NCBI RefSeq assembly: GCF_947461875.1
Contig: NC_091490.1
Span: 3,617,923-3,681,922, forward strand
Direction of reading: 5' to 3'
Length of the DNA: 64,000 nucleotides
DNA from: Haliaeetus albicilla
Lineage: Eukaryota; Chordata; Aves; Accipitriformes; Accipitridae
A program made the position numbers and the translations under genes. Positions 1-11,000 of this stretch are shown in pieces. How positions within the stretch are numbered: position 1 is the first letter of the stretch; every line of letters begins with the position of its first letter. The notes under the pieces are model-generated. The model searched no databases. It saw nothing but the letters and a program-made list of their open reading frames with translations, and was not told the DNA's origin.

Positions 1-817
1 CCTGCCTGCTCACACATCAGTGGGAGAGGGAGGTGTGTGGGCAATGTTCCCCGGGTCCCTGACAGCTGCCCCTGGGCAGAGAGGGGGCAAAATACTCCAC
101 AGCAACAGCACTGCCGCGAACCACAGCTCATCTCGCTCGGGGACATTGGCAGCTTAAATATCATGGCAAAGCAGTCAGTCTTTGGAAGGAAAATCCATTT
201 TAAAAAAGTTTTCTAAGTCATCTTGCCTTGTTTTTCTCCCTTGTAGTACTTGGACTTTAATACTAATGGTATCGGTGTCCGAGCTGACTGGGGGGCACGG
301 GGAGAGGGGAAAAGCCCTGCACTGATTGAAAAATGAATTGTTGTCCTCGCTTCAGGTAAAAAGCAAGTGAAGCAGGAAATTGCTCTGTGTTTTCTTTGAG
401 AGCAAAGCGGCTCTCATGTGGTTCTGCCATAAGATAGGCAAAGATACAGTTGAGTTTCATTAACTTATTTTGATTGACAAAACAGCTGCAGAAAAGACAT
501 TCAGCATTTTTTTGTAGGTCTAAAAAAATTTCTGGACATCATCATTTGAGAAATATATTACATATTTTTGGTGTGTCTCAGGAAGAGACACTCCTTAAAC
601 AAAAAAATACATTAACTAGCTCTTCTGCTTAATCAGCATTTCAGCATGACACTTACTTTGCAGTTCAGCACAGAAAATTATGGTGATAAAATATTTTGTT
701 CCACATCCTCAGGAGTAAGCGTCTATGGAAGGACTGAGCCTCACGTGCAAGCCTGTGCACTGTCCCCGTGCCTTGCCCTTCACAGCTCCATTTTATACGT
801 ATGAATTTGTTACTAAC
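1..817 (-). other. PATJ intron (partial), 3' side of the window
   Basis: Intron following the exon at 818-904, running off the window edge. The first 150 bases are G+C-rich with no readable exon. I see no PDZ10 sequence here, so the next exon must lie further along the minus strand. No recognisable repeat family. Confidence 0.8.
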
Positions 818-904
818 CTGACTGTTTTGAGATGTTTTCCGTGATGATAGCCACGATCCAGCTCGCAATCTCCCAAGCTCAAGATGTACTAGGCCTTGGG
901 CACA
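818..904 (-). CDS. PATJ: PATJ coding exon: end of PDZ9 and start of PDZ9-PDZ10 linker
   Basis: This 87-bp exon (29 codons, phase 0 at both ends) lies behind the acceptor TTTTTTTTCCAAG and ends at the donor CAG|GTTAGT. Its first residues, CAQGLVHLELGR, supply the last beta strand of PDZ9, completing the fold begun in the exons at 4015-4208 and 2048-2195. The remainder, LRAGSWLSSRKTSQNSQ, is a Ser/Thr-rich basic linker leading to PDZ10, which is outside the window. The match to vertebrate PATJ (which has a closely similar CAQGLVQLEIGR segment) is from family knowledge; the frame and splice sites are read directly. This is the lowest-coordinate exon I could find; nothing in 1-817 continues the PATJ frame. 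Confidence 0.93.
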
Positions 905-2047
905 CTTGGAAAAAAAACCACAACGTACAGCACTTAAGTAGACATATGATATTTCACGCTCTCCTGGAGAGAATTCTGTTTATATTCAGCACTACAACTC
1001 CGTGAAGAAAACCACAAGGAATGCTCAAAACATTAACATTTGTATTTAGACAATACAAAAAGTGCCCATCCCTGGATTTAGGTTTATCCTGAAGGTCTAT
1101 CCTGGTTGCTGAAGCCAGTATGAACCTTCCCGCTGGCAAACTGTAGATGGCCAATTACTCAATAAAAATAAACAAAAAGCCCCCAACTCTTTAACAGACG
1201 ATTGCCACAAACAATACTCATGAAAAACACTTCAGAGGAAAAATGCTGCAGAAAAGGGTGAATTTAATACATATGCATTCAACTTAATAATGTACACTCA
1301 TGTCACCAATTTCCAATTCTTAAATAGGTAAACTTTTGGCCAGGTACCAACCCCAAATGGAAAAAACCAAGGAAATAATTAGCCTTTCCCTTCAAGAACA
1401 AAAGAAGTCATATGCAGAAACACTAGTGGTGACGGCAGGGAAAAACCCCTTGTCTCCAGATGCAGTTCTGAATAGAAATGGGTCTGCAGCATCGCTCCCA
1501 CCCGTCCTTTCATCCTCGGTACAGGCTGTCGGGCCCAGGAGCCGTACGGAGGAGCTAACATCAGGCACTTGCAGCCAGGCCGTCCCCTGCCCTCTCCTCC
1601 GACTCAAGCAGCCACATGCTTTTTAATGGAAAAAGGCAACTTCTTCCAGACTGTACAACTTCAGAGTACAAAATCACTCCCGCAAGATGGAAAGCTGTGC
1701 AGAAACAGATTTACGCTGCCATTTTATAGCTGCAGGTTAGTGCAGCAAAGCCAAAGGCATTTGATTTCAGTTCTGTTTTGTATGCCACTCAGGTTTCCAA
1801 ATATTCTTCTAATGTATGAAATACACAGTTGCGTTTTCAAATAAATGCCTAAATACTACGTGTGTCTTTGTTTTCCCTTCTTCACATCATCCCACTTCTA
1901 AATATACATGGAGAAGTGATTTTAAATGAATCTCCCAAAGTTATTTCAGATGAAATTCCTGTGTATGTGTAAATAGCACTTCAGGATAATTACCTTGCAT
2001 AGTGTCAGTAACTGCAATTCAATATTTAAAATGTATTATGCACTCAC
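905..2047 (-). other. PATJ intron
   Basis: Intron of 1143 bp between PDZ9 exons, with donor AAG|GTGAGT at the high-coordinate end and a T-rich acceptor tract at the low end. Both strands have short open frames around 1336-1844, none with splice signals or a recognisable product. No repeat recognised. Confidence 0.85.
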
Positions 2048-2195
2048 CTTAAGTATGGTGGCAACAGTCTCTTGTGAGGCATTTCTCATATCCTCTCCAT
2101 TTACAGACAAAATCTGATCTCCTTGAATTAATCTTCCATCTAGGTCTGCAGCTCCTCCTTTAACAATGTCAGAGATAAACACTCCACTTCCATTT
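2048..2195 (-). CDS. PATJ: PATJ coding exon: central part of PDZ9
   Basis: This 148-bp exon starts with one base that completes the Arg codon split from the previous exon (CG|A), then reads 49 codons and ends phase 0 at the textbook donor AAG|GTGAGT. It encodes the core of PDZ9: strand segment GVFISDI (residues 4-10), [11 protein letters not shown] (12-22), GDQILSVNG (25-33) and the start of helix alpha-[13 protein letters not shown]. The first residue of alpha-B, usually His in class I PDZ domains, is Gln at residue 41, so PDZ9 may prefer a different ligand from PDZ7 and PDZ8. The same Gln is in mammalian PATJ as I recall it, so it is not a bird novelty. The paralogue MPDZ differs in this segment (KGGIADADG), which supports PATJ over MPDZ. 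Confidence 0.97.
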
Positions 2196-4014
2196 CTAAC
2201 AATGCAAGAAGCATATGGCTAATTACACAATGCAATATTCTTTGGGAGACCAATTTAGATTACTTGCATTTAAGAGACATTAAAAGAAACCTGTGAGCAG
2301 AGGAAGAACTAGTTTTACACCCCATTCAACTGTCCGAGTGTAAAAAAATCTTTGAGTTTTAAAACCAAGGCACGTTTTGCTATATTTAATGCTGTCTTTC
2401 CCTTTGAACCGTTAGTTCTGACTGTATGATCCATAAAGATTCATGAAAAATACCACTTGTATGAATAAGAAGCCAAGCATCGGTCTAAGATGGAGTTAAA
2501 CTATCTCCTGATGTGCCTGATATGAATTATGCAGCCTCAGATTTTTTTTCTGTATTCCCCCTAAAGGTTCAGCTCAGTTTCTTTTCTAGAAGCCTGGAGG
2601 CCCCCAACAGAAGAACAGGGAGAAGTCTGCAGAAAAGACTTTTATAGTTTGCACATGAGTTATGCAGAAGAAAATCCAGCTTTGTGGCTGTCCGCCTGCA
2701 GCAGGCAGCGAGGCTTGCGAGAGCAGCAGGCCACGCAGATGAAGGGAATGTATTTATTTATCAGCTCCAGCCTCCTCGCAGGAGAAATCCCCTCCCGGAG
2801 GCCGCAGGACCCCTCTGTGCTGGCCCCAGCTCCTGGGTGCTCGCTATGGGGTCAGCTGGCGCCAGCTGCAATGCCAAGATTTGGCGTTTGGTATCCTTCA
2901 CCCTGAAGGACACACCACTTCACAACCTGAATTATACCTGGGTATCATTTAATTGACTTCAGAAATTGGGCTACCTCTAAGGTGGAAATCCCCACAAGCG
3001 AAGCACTTAGTACAGAAAGTTTTGCACAGGAGCAAACACAGGAGGGCTGGAGACTGCGATTACCATCTGTAGGGTAATTTACATAAGCTAAATTAATTAC
3101 CCAACCCACAATCTGCTCACAACACCTGGGTTAAACATCGCCACTCTTGTAAAAAACTGCTGTGGAAACTTTACTGACCATACGCAGTCAGGATAATGAC
3201 ATGATGATTTGTAATTGAGAAAATAAATTTTTTTTGGCAATACAGAAGAGCAACCATATGACTCTTATGCACCAACGCTGAACGGGCGCTCGCCAGTGTC
3301 GTGCCGTAAATCTCTTCTAGCAATGAAAGATTAAATCTATCAGTGCCCTGGTTCGAATGATCTAATAGCAATGGTTTAGAAATACATCAGTAAAAAGTCA
3401 CATTTTATTAAGCAGCTGCTACCTACCAACATATCTCAGATCCTGCTCTGCACTCACAGAACCGCTGCCTGTAGTGTTGTGCAGTCACTTTGATATCGTT
3501 CAGGATTTGTGTCTAACTCGGACTCTTACCTTCCACTGACACTGGTCCCTTTGAACCTGAGGAGGAGCTAGATCTGACCCACAAATCCATTAGCAAAGGC
3601 ATATCCTGCTACTTGGAAACAGGAAGGTTCCCCCCCCCCGGCACATTTTGAAATCAGAAAAGCCATGGTTAGGGCCTCCAAGCCCTGAGACACAGCTACG
3701 CTGAAGCCACCAGAACAGTCTGGTTCTGCGTGTGCCCACTTGGCCACGCTCACTCCAGGGGGGACGCCCGCTCTGTGCCGCACGCCGGGAGCAATCCCGG
3801 CAGCAGCAGCCTTTACTACACAGTGTGTTGCCGTTCTGATAGAAGAGCCGCGACCACAGCCCCATAGCACCCTTGAAGATATTTAGATAGAAAATTCTGT
3901 TCCTTGTGGAATTTTTCCTTTATTTCGTAGTCCATTTAATGGCTACAGCTGTCCATATGGCAAAAAGCAAAATACTTCTCATTTGAAGTGCAGTCCGGTC
4001 AGAGAGACTCTTAC
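2196..4014 (-). other. PATJ intron
   Basis: Intron of 1819 bp within PDZ9. The donor ACG|GTAAGA is at 4014 and the acceptor TTGCATTGTTAG is at 2196. G+C-richer patches occur near 2680-2900 and 3640-3860, the second with a run of C near 3635. Open frames over both patches lack splice logic and similarity that I recognise. No repeat family identified. Confidence 0.85.
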
Positions 4015-4208
4015 CGTTTTCCAGCTATGCTGAGCCCTAGTCCTCGCCCCGTTTTCTTTTGTATATCTACATAAAAAATCTCCAAGTTTTCTTCATCTTT
4101 GTAATGCGCTTCATCTCTATAAACAACCAACTGCACCTTCTGGGGCGTCTGTCTCAGCGCAGTGATAGCTTCTTCATGGCTGGCATTCCGCAGATCGATC
4201 CCGTTCAC
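4015..4208 (-). CDS. PATJ: PATJ coding exon: end of PDZ8, short linker, start of PDZ9
   Basis: This 194-bp exon (64 codons plus 2 nt) follows acceptor TGATTATTTCAG and ends at ACG|GTAAGA. It opens with VNGIDLRNASHEEAITALR, giving the last loop and helix alpha-B of PDZ8 with the class I His at residue 11, then the final strand QKVQLVVYRDEA. A short acidic linker (KDEENLEIF) leads straight into PDZ9, whose ligand-binding loop GLGLSIAGK is at residues 56-64. In mammalian PATJ, PDZ8 is reported to bind the claudin-1 C-terminus, so this exon forms part of that site. The two PDZ domains are almost back to back, as in mammals, suggesting a rigid tandem. The first codon GTG is an internal Val, not a start. 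Confidence 0.98.
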
Positions 4209-6193
4209 CTGAAATAATCACTGTTTTCTTTCCAAATGACATGTATAAATGATCTTTTCATCACACCCTACACTTGCGTGACAGGACAAATTTGTCAAAT
4301 TGACACGCCTTGGCAGTCTAATTTAGTGCTCCCATTTCCAGAGGGCCAAGCTCCTGGATCTCCTACTGAGTGCAAGTTCGGTGCTTTGTGCCACTGCCTG
4401 GAGTAAATCACAATAATTAAAACATTTTGGCTTGTAAGTTTTGTGGGTGTTCTTCCCTTCTTTTTAAATGCTGGAACCTCAAACAATGCTTCTTTCTTAC
4501 GACTAGACAAAGTGGGACGTGCTCCTTTGAGCTTCCTATATCTCTTACTGCTCAGATTCCTTCTTCCCCGGCTTTGCAATGCTGTCAAGCCAAAGACAGA
4601 AGGAATCAGAAACATTAGCAAATGGCAATGGCGAAGCCCAGGCAGGACATATTAAATGGTTATTTTGCTTTGTTCCAATAGATGGCACACAAGACCGCTC
4701 CTGGAGCACTCGATTACGTTTCTCTTACAACAACCTGAAAATGTTTTAGCATTTTAGTAATACCAGATGGAACAAGAAGTTCTCATTGAATGCTCAAGTA
4801 TTAAAAAAACCACTGTTGCAACTTGAAACTTAATCTCCTAATTTTGCCAAGCCTTATCCAGAGATACCCTTTAAGGTGTTTTCCAATATTCTGTTGACAA
4901 AATCATCCTTTATTTCTTAATACCAAAAAACATCAATGCTTAAGTAATTTTGAAGTCTCTTTAGGAAGCAGCATGAACTGTAACTGAATAACAATACAAT
5001 GTTAATCCACTTACATAACATAATAAGTTTTAAGGCAATGAAAATATTGCTCAGTATTTCTAGATATGCAAAGTTACAATCAACTTAATTTTACATTAAG
5101 ATAATTAAGCCTAACCTATAGTAATTATATTATTTTGTACTAATTCTGCACACATTTATTTGTATACTGCGTTGGTATTCTTTTCTCGACAGAGGCATCT
5201 ACGCGCGCTTTATCATACTAATCTGAAACTAATTCAGAGTCATCTTTTTGATTCATTAGTATGACTTTTAAAAGCTGAAATAATAACAATATTATGGCAC
5301 ACAAACATTAGCACTTTCCTGTTTGGCCAGAGAAGAATTAATTAACCTTCCCCATTTTTATCCCCTAATTATTGTGCTCTGTTAATACACAGTTATTTAT
5401 AAAATGAAAACAACATTCAGCCTTAACACTAAAAAAAATATTTTCAGTGCAAGAGCTGTAAAGACAACTCCCCAAGTACCCCTCGCTATTTTTCTAACCC
5501 TACACACCAAAGCCTTAATGGCCATGCTGGGAATTTGTCCTGATCTGACAGCTAGACGCTGCAAGCAGCTGCGCTGAACCCCTGCCTGACGCAAGTTTCA
5601 TTTGCAGACCAACACTTCTTTCTTAACCCTTTCTGTCCTCGATTTCCACGCTTGTCTGCGGGAAAAACCGCTATATTTATTCACAGAGAGAATTCCGCGC
5701 GTTCACCAGTTTTATGAACCGTGGCCCGAAGCAGCCGGTAGCTCCCGCAGCGATGCTGCACGTGGGCACTGCGAGTTTTTCCGCAGGAGCGATGCTGCGG
5801 CCACGCTCGCCTTCTGGCCCCGCGTTCGCCCAGCTCAGCACTTCGTTTGCGGGCGGCACGGAGATGCTGGAGCAGCGGCGGTAGTGCAGGCCTCCGAATG
5901 AAAGATTAAACAGATGAATAATACTGAGCTATTGGACATGACAGCTGAACTATGTAATTCGAGAACTGCCTTGCTCGATTAAATTTAATATATTCTCAAT
6001 TTGTACCTTCGGTTTATATGAATATATAAGGAAATGTGAATTTGTCAGGACATTCTTAGCGACAGAAAAGAAGCTTCAAGTACAGATCCTGCTCAATGAT
6101 CTCGCTTTCCTCTACAAGAAACCTATGCTGCATTGAATACAAGTATACATGACAAAGATACCAGCAAGTACATACATGGAGAGACTCATTTAC
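4209..6193 (-). other. PATJ intron
   Basis: Intron of 1985 bp splitting PDZ8. The donor is GAG|GTAAAT at 6193. AT-rich over about 4650-5400, then a sharp switch to a CpG-rich patch at about 5650-5890. A 10-bp perfect inverted repeat (TCATACTAAT at 5213-5222, its complement at 5255-5264) could form a stem-loop. No repeat family recognised. Confidence 0.85.
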
Positions 6194-6277
6194 CTCCAGA
6201 ATTTGATCGCCGGCCCAAAGCCTGCCATCTCGGGCTGCTGCCCCTTCTTCATAAACTTCATGGATCACTATGGCGTC
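6194..6277 (-). CDS. PATJ: PATJ coding exon: middle of PDZ8
   Basis: An 84-bp exon of exactly 28 codons, phase 0-0, between acceptor TTGTTCCCGCAG and donor GAG|GTAAAT. It reads DAIVIHEVYEEGAAARDG then RLWAGDQILE, which is the beta-C strand, the alpha-A helix with the conserved G-A-A-x-R-D-G-R turn, and the GDQILE strand of PDZ8. It joins the exon at 19799-19932 (ending GGKDTPL) and the exon at 4015-4208 (starting VNGIDL) without a frame break. Because it is an exact multiple of three with phase-0 edges, skipping it would keep the frame but destroy the PDZ8 fold. Confidence 0.98.
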
Positions 6278-7581
6278 CTGCGGGAACAAGGGGGTGGCAT
6301 GAATCCTCCCTCCCAAAATCCCCGCAAACTGGCAGCCACGACCCACCCCACACAGCCCACCCCTCTGCAGTAAAAAAGCACAGCGCTCCATGTCGGGATA
6401 AGCAAGACTGTAACATGGACTTTTTTTTTTTTTTTTAAATATTTTGGGATAAGAAAATTACTGCCATAATCAAAATACAGATAGCTAGTAAAAAGGCAAA
6501 AAGGATTTTGTTCACCACTTCAGGGTAGTCTTGTCTAGAGCTTCTTAGGCTTCCATCACTTTTATACATTGGCATCAGCAGTATGTGAACTCAGTGTGAA
6601 CCACTGTATTAATATCGTCTACGTTTTATTATATTATTTAAAACCAGATTCTTTGGAGCTATGAATATTTTTAGGGACTTGGCATAGAACTCAGCTTTAA
6701 GCAAGAACTGAATGCCTTGTGGTAAATAGCGCTGGTTAAATCTGTAAGAAATGAAATCCAGAAGAAACGAACAATGGCAAATGTTAGTTTATTACTGAGG
6801 TTGGAAAATGTAGGCAGTGGCAGATGTAGCTTCAGGGAAGGTTTCAGTGATTTAATCTTATTGCCAGCAATAGATGTCCCCAAAGAAAAAGCATTACAAA
6901 GAACATACTGTTCTCTTGCTGGTGCTTTCCCTTTGCATTGTTCTGGTCTGTTTCTTTTTTTTTTTCCCCCCCCTGAAACAAATAGGTGAACATCCTGCTG
7001 CAGCGCTTCAGCTGCGGCCCTGACAGCTAGCAGGATGGGACGCTTCACTGTGCAAAACGTGCCCCCCTCTCCAATGTCACCGGCAAACACCCGGCCTCGG
7101 AGCAGAACCGGCTTCACTACGCACTCCGAGATGGCTCTGGATAAATACGCAGTGATTTTCAATGAGACGCGTAGGTACCGGACAACCCGTTCTGAGACAA
7201 ACACACCCTCCAAAAACGCAACGGTTGTGAAGTTCCTTCACCGGTTTGACGTGCAAGTCAAAGAGGAGACTTTCCGCAGCGTTTGCAACAAAAGGCGGTG
7301 AGGTTTGCAGCGTGAGCCCCGCTGTGCACCGCCTTCCTGGAGCAGGAGCAGGAAATAGCTGCTGGGGTAGAACAAAGTACCTTCGTGTTTTGAAAACACT
7401 GTTAGATACTACATCTCTCATCACCAAGTTAACTCCCCCCATGTTGCCTCGCGATCCTTTCCCAGCACACATGGTGCGTGTTGAACAGAAAGAAAACTCA
7501 AATGCCCTTAAGCTAATGCTCTGATCAAGACAACATTGAGAGCGTTATTCTCTTTCATTCCCACTACACCTTATTTAATGA

Positions 7582-7840
7582 TGTGGACTTGTATCTACAG
7601 CCGCTCCGCTGCTGCTGGAGCACAGCACCACTGTCACAAGCTTCCTCTTTGATACATATGCACCAGTCGCTGAAAAAAGCCTGAAGGATTTTAATCACAA
7701 ATGGATTACAGCTGATACAAGCATCCCAGATGGGGGAAAAAAGATTTCAATCTACATAAATGAAGGCAAATACTATGAGCTATGTACCAAGGTAATTAAG
7801 AAAATCAAAAGAATGGTTTGATTAAAAAAAAAAAAAAAAA
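7582..7840 (+). other. Unidentified open stretch on the antisense strand ending in a poly-A run
   Basis: A frame open from after the TGA at 7579-7581 to a TGA at 7819-7821 reads with ordinary coding-like composition (for example SFLFDTYAPVAEKSLKDF and KKISIYINEGKYYELCTK). It has no in-frame ATG. An acceptor-like TTGTATCTACAG precedes 7601, and a donor-like AAG|GTAATT follows 7791. The stop is followed within 3 bases by a run of about 17 A (7824-7840). Two readings fit: a relic retrocopy with its poly-A tail, or an exon of a gene nested antisense in PATJ. I do not recognise the protein. An 80-codon open frame is common by chance in 64 kb, so the call stays low. Confidence 0.22.
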
Positions 7841-7999
7841 TGCACACACCAGTGGCAACTGCAAGGTTTTCTTGAAATAACTGAAAGAGCTATTACCAGT
7901 GGAACAGAGTAACACGTGCACATCCATCTCAGCAGCGCTGCCGAAATCCTCTGCTATGCCTCTTAGATTGTCTCTCAGTTGTGCGGTTTTGGTTGTTGT

Positions 8000-8036
8000 G
8001 GGGTTTTGTTTGGTTTTGGGGGGTTTTGGGATGGGG
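8000..8036 (+). repeat. G/T-rich tract, possible G-quadruplex
   Basis: Four G runs of three or more (8000-8003, 8018-8023, 8028-8030, 8033-8036) separated by T-rich loops, inside a longer GTTTTGG-rich stretch beginning at 7985. The first loop is long (14 nt). On the PATJ sense strand this is a C/A-rich tract, so any quadruplex would form on the non-sense DNA strand. Confidence 0.5.
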
Positions 8037-11000
8037 TTACCTTTGTTTTAAAAATGATCATGTAACTCTAAGTCAACACAAGAGCCTTTTGCCTGGGTGA
8101 AAGCCAGGAGGGTGACAGTGATGTATATTTTTTTTACCTGAGGCTGATCACGGGTAACTGAGAAAAAGCTGAGTCTGTGGTTTAGAACTTCCACAGCACA
8201 CTCCACTTTTAGTTTTTTAAACACTTTACAAAGGAAGGCATTTAGAAGTGGCCAACGAGATAACACAAAATATTGACCAGCTTGTTAAGACAGCATCATT
8301 CAGCTAGGACACACTAGGGCAGTGGATGAACATGAGGTTCGGTAGAAAAATGGCAATGTGACCGTGTGACAGCAGACTGGGCACGTACACATGATGGTCA
8401 AATCAAACACTTTCATACTGTATTTAATCCGATAGTTCCTAACCTCTGAGCAAGGAACTTTCAATCACATTTCTTTTTGTTTTCCATCTGCAGTTCCTTT
8501 AAAAACGGTCAACAAACGGGAGTTACCAGCTCTTCCCAGTGCTGCATTATTAAATTTAAAACTGCACATACCTAAAGCTCAGATTGAGGAACCACCAAAT
8601 GTTATTAGTTTGAACAAACTATTTGAAAATGCAACAATTCAGTATTACATTGCGGTTCCTGCATGTGTTAGAAGCCAGACCTAGAACTAAAAATACATAT
8701 GGCATGAAAAGGTACATTCCTGTTTGGTCTCTGCCTACCCCTAAGAAGGAAACATCTTGCTGACCTGCCAAAGCACTGTTTTTCTTCACTAGTTTTTTTT
8801 TAAACTACTGTAGTTGAATCAGGCTTATCAAATCAATTAAAAGGATAATGAAGCAACATGTCCACGATGTATTGTAAAGATTTTTAAATAGTCCATAAAC
8901 ATAAATATGAGAGTCTTAACTTCCTTAGCTGGTAAACTATGATAAATAGACATCTTTCCTTTGATTCTTCTGGGATGAGCTTAAAGTACGTTTAACCCAG
9001 AAGTAATCTTTTTCCATTGGATCTAGTGGGATCTGGGTAAGACTCTGCTAGTTTTGATCATCCATGACAAATCACTAAAACCAAACTGCCGAGATTATTG
9101 AATATTTTTAATTACGTCAATATTTTAAAGACATTTATGCAGTAATGAGATGTAATGTCACACTCCAACCACCTAAGCAAGCCCTAATCTGCAATGACTC
9201 TATTGACATGCTATGGATTTAAGCTGTGACACCCCTCTCAGTGCCTCAGAAAAAAACCAGCATCTATCATGACTAAAACAATACAAAGCATTTGTTTAAA
9301 GGATGGGTTTTGGTTACCGAACATCTGCAGATCCTGCTCACTAGCTTCAAATTCAGTTGCATGCTTGATATCTCTGGAAGTCAGGGCCTAAATCGTTCAA
9401 AATCAATCAATCAGTCGAGAGAGAGGGAGGAAGGGAAAGCAGTGTCAATGTTCATCTAGAGGTTGTGAATTCGTGGTGGCTCTGGACGGATTTTCACTTC
9501 CATCTCTCCCCATCTCTTTTCACTACCAGTTTCATATAGATTATGGCACTCCATGATATAGCTTGGCAGAGTCGCAAAAACTCTTTGTGCAGAAGGGGGA
9601 AATAAAAACACTCTCATATCAAGAACACTGCTGTTTAAAGAAAGATATCCAGCTGCTGAAAGCACATACTTCATAAGGTTTACAAATCCATTCAACAAAC
9701 TGGAGCTTTAATCTGTGTATATTTTGACAAAGAATAGTTTGGGACCATTATACAAATCAGGCATTAATGCAATGTTGAACATTTCTTGTATGGACAGAAG
9801 GATGCAGTATACAGCATATAAACAGCGTTTTTCTGTGCTAAACAAAGTCCGTGCTTGCAGGTGTATACTTAGACTATCCGACCGTAAAAACACTGAAAGA
9901 CAAAGTAGAAGAGAATTTGTCTGCTACTGCTCAGGTTGCTGTCCTGGGCTGAATAATGCTTATATTGAAGGCTATTGAAGGGCCTGCAGTTCAACGAAAT
10001 GAAGCTGAATGCGCTGATACTATCTATACTGCACGGCTAAAAAAATCACCTGCAAGACAGAATAGTTCCCAAACACGGCAAGAGCATACCTGATTCGTAT
10101 ATGATGTGCACCGAATCTGTTAACGAGTGGTAATGCTTAACAAAACCTGCCATGCAGTATATTAGATGGTATTTTCTAAGGTTCAGATTTGAGCTGTGGG
10201 ACAGCTACACCCCTCACTCTCACTTTACCAGCAGAATACCTCTGTGATTGCACAGTCTTCTTGAGCAAAGTGAAGGCACATGAGTGACAACTCTCACACT
10301 GACTTCGACAAAACAAGGTTTTGGCTGTGGAAGAAAAGGCAGACAAGAAGAAAAGTTCATGGAGCCTCTTGGTTGACACCTTGAAGAACAGTATTTGTGC
10401 AGAGCGAATGGCTACTGAACAGTGAGGGCAAGACAACCTTATGGAAATTAGCACCCAATCTGAGAATCCACTTACGGAAAATACAACTTGTAAAATGTGC
10501 ACAGCATGATCTACACTGCATTGCCTTCTATCTGAGGGAGGGGAATAGCCCTGAACTCTTGGGGAATCGGATCTCAGCTCCCCCCCAAGCTGTGGATATT
10601 TTTTCTGCTTGATTTATAACAACTTCAGAGACCCAGCAGGGGAAGAATATCACACTCACCCATCAGCAGAGAACACAAATAGAAATGCTAACGTTAAGAA
10701 TTAAATTCAGTAAGAGTGACAGCTTAATTTTTGTATCTTAAATGTCAAGAACTGCTATGGCAGAGACCCCAGGCAATGACCACATAGCACCATCCTGATT
10801 GAGCCTTTGGGATAAAGGTGGTAAAGTCAGCTTCCTATTCAGGAAAATCACTGACCAAGCGAACCTTAAAAGCCTGCAGGACCATAAACAGTGGTGAGAA
10901 AGTCTCACAAGCTGTCTGGCTTTAGGCTTGAACTGCTCACATGTTTTCTGCAAGTTTATAGCTTCTGAGCCAGTCTCTCTCATGTTTCTTTTCTTCTGTG

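Noticed and set aside
5213..5264. 10-bp perfect inverted repeat with a 32-nt spacer
   Set aside because: Could be taken for a transposon end or hairpin RNA, but a 10-bp palindrome is expected by chance in AT-rich DNA, and there are no target-site duplications or extended stem.
7985..8036. TTTTGGGG-like repeats, reminiscent of ciliate telomere repeats
   Set aside because: Irregular spacing and only a few units; G/T-rich runs of this type are common in bird introns. Kept only as a possible quadruplex.
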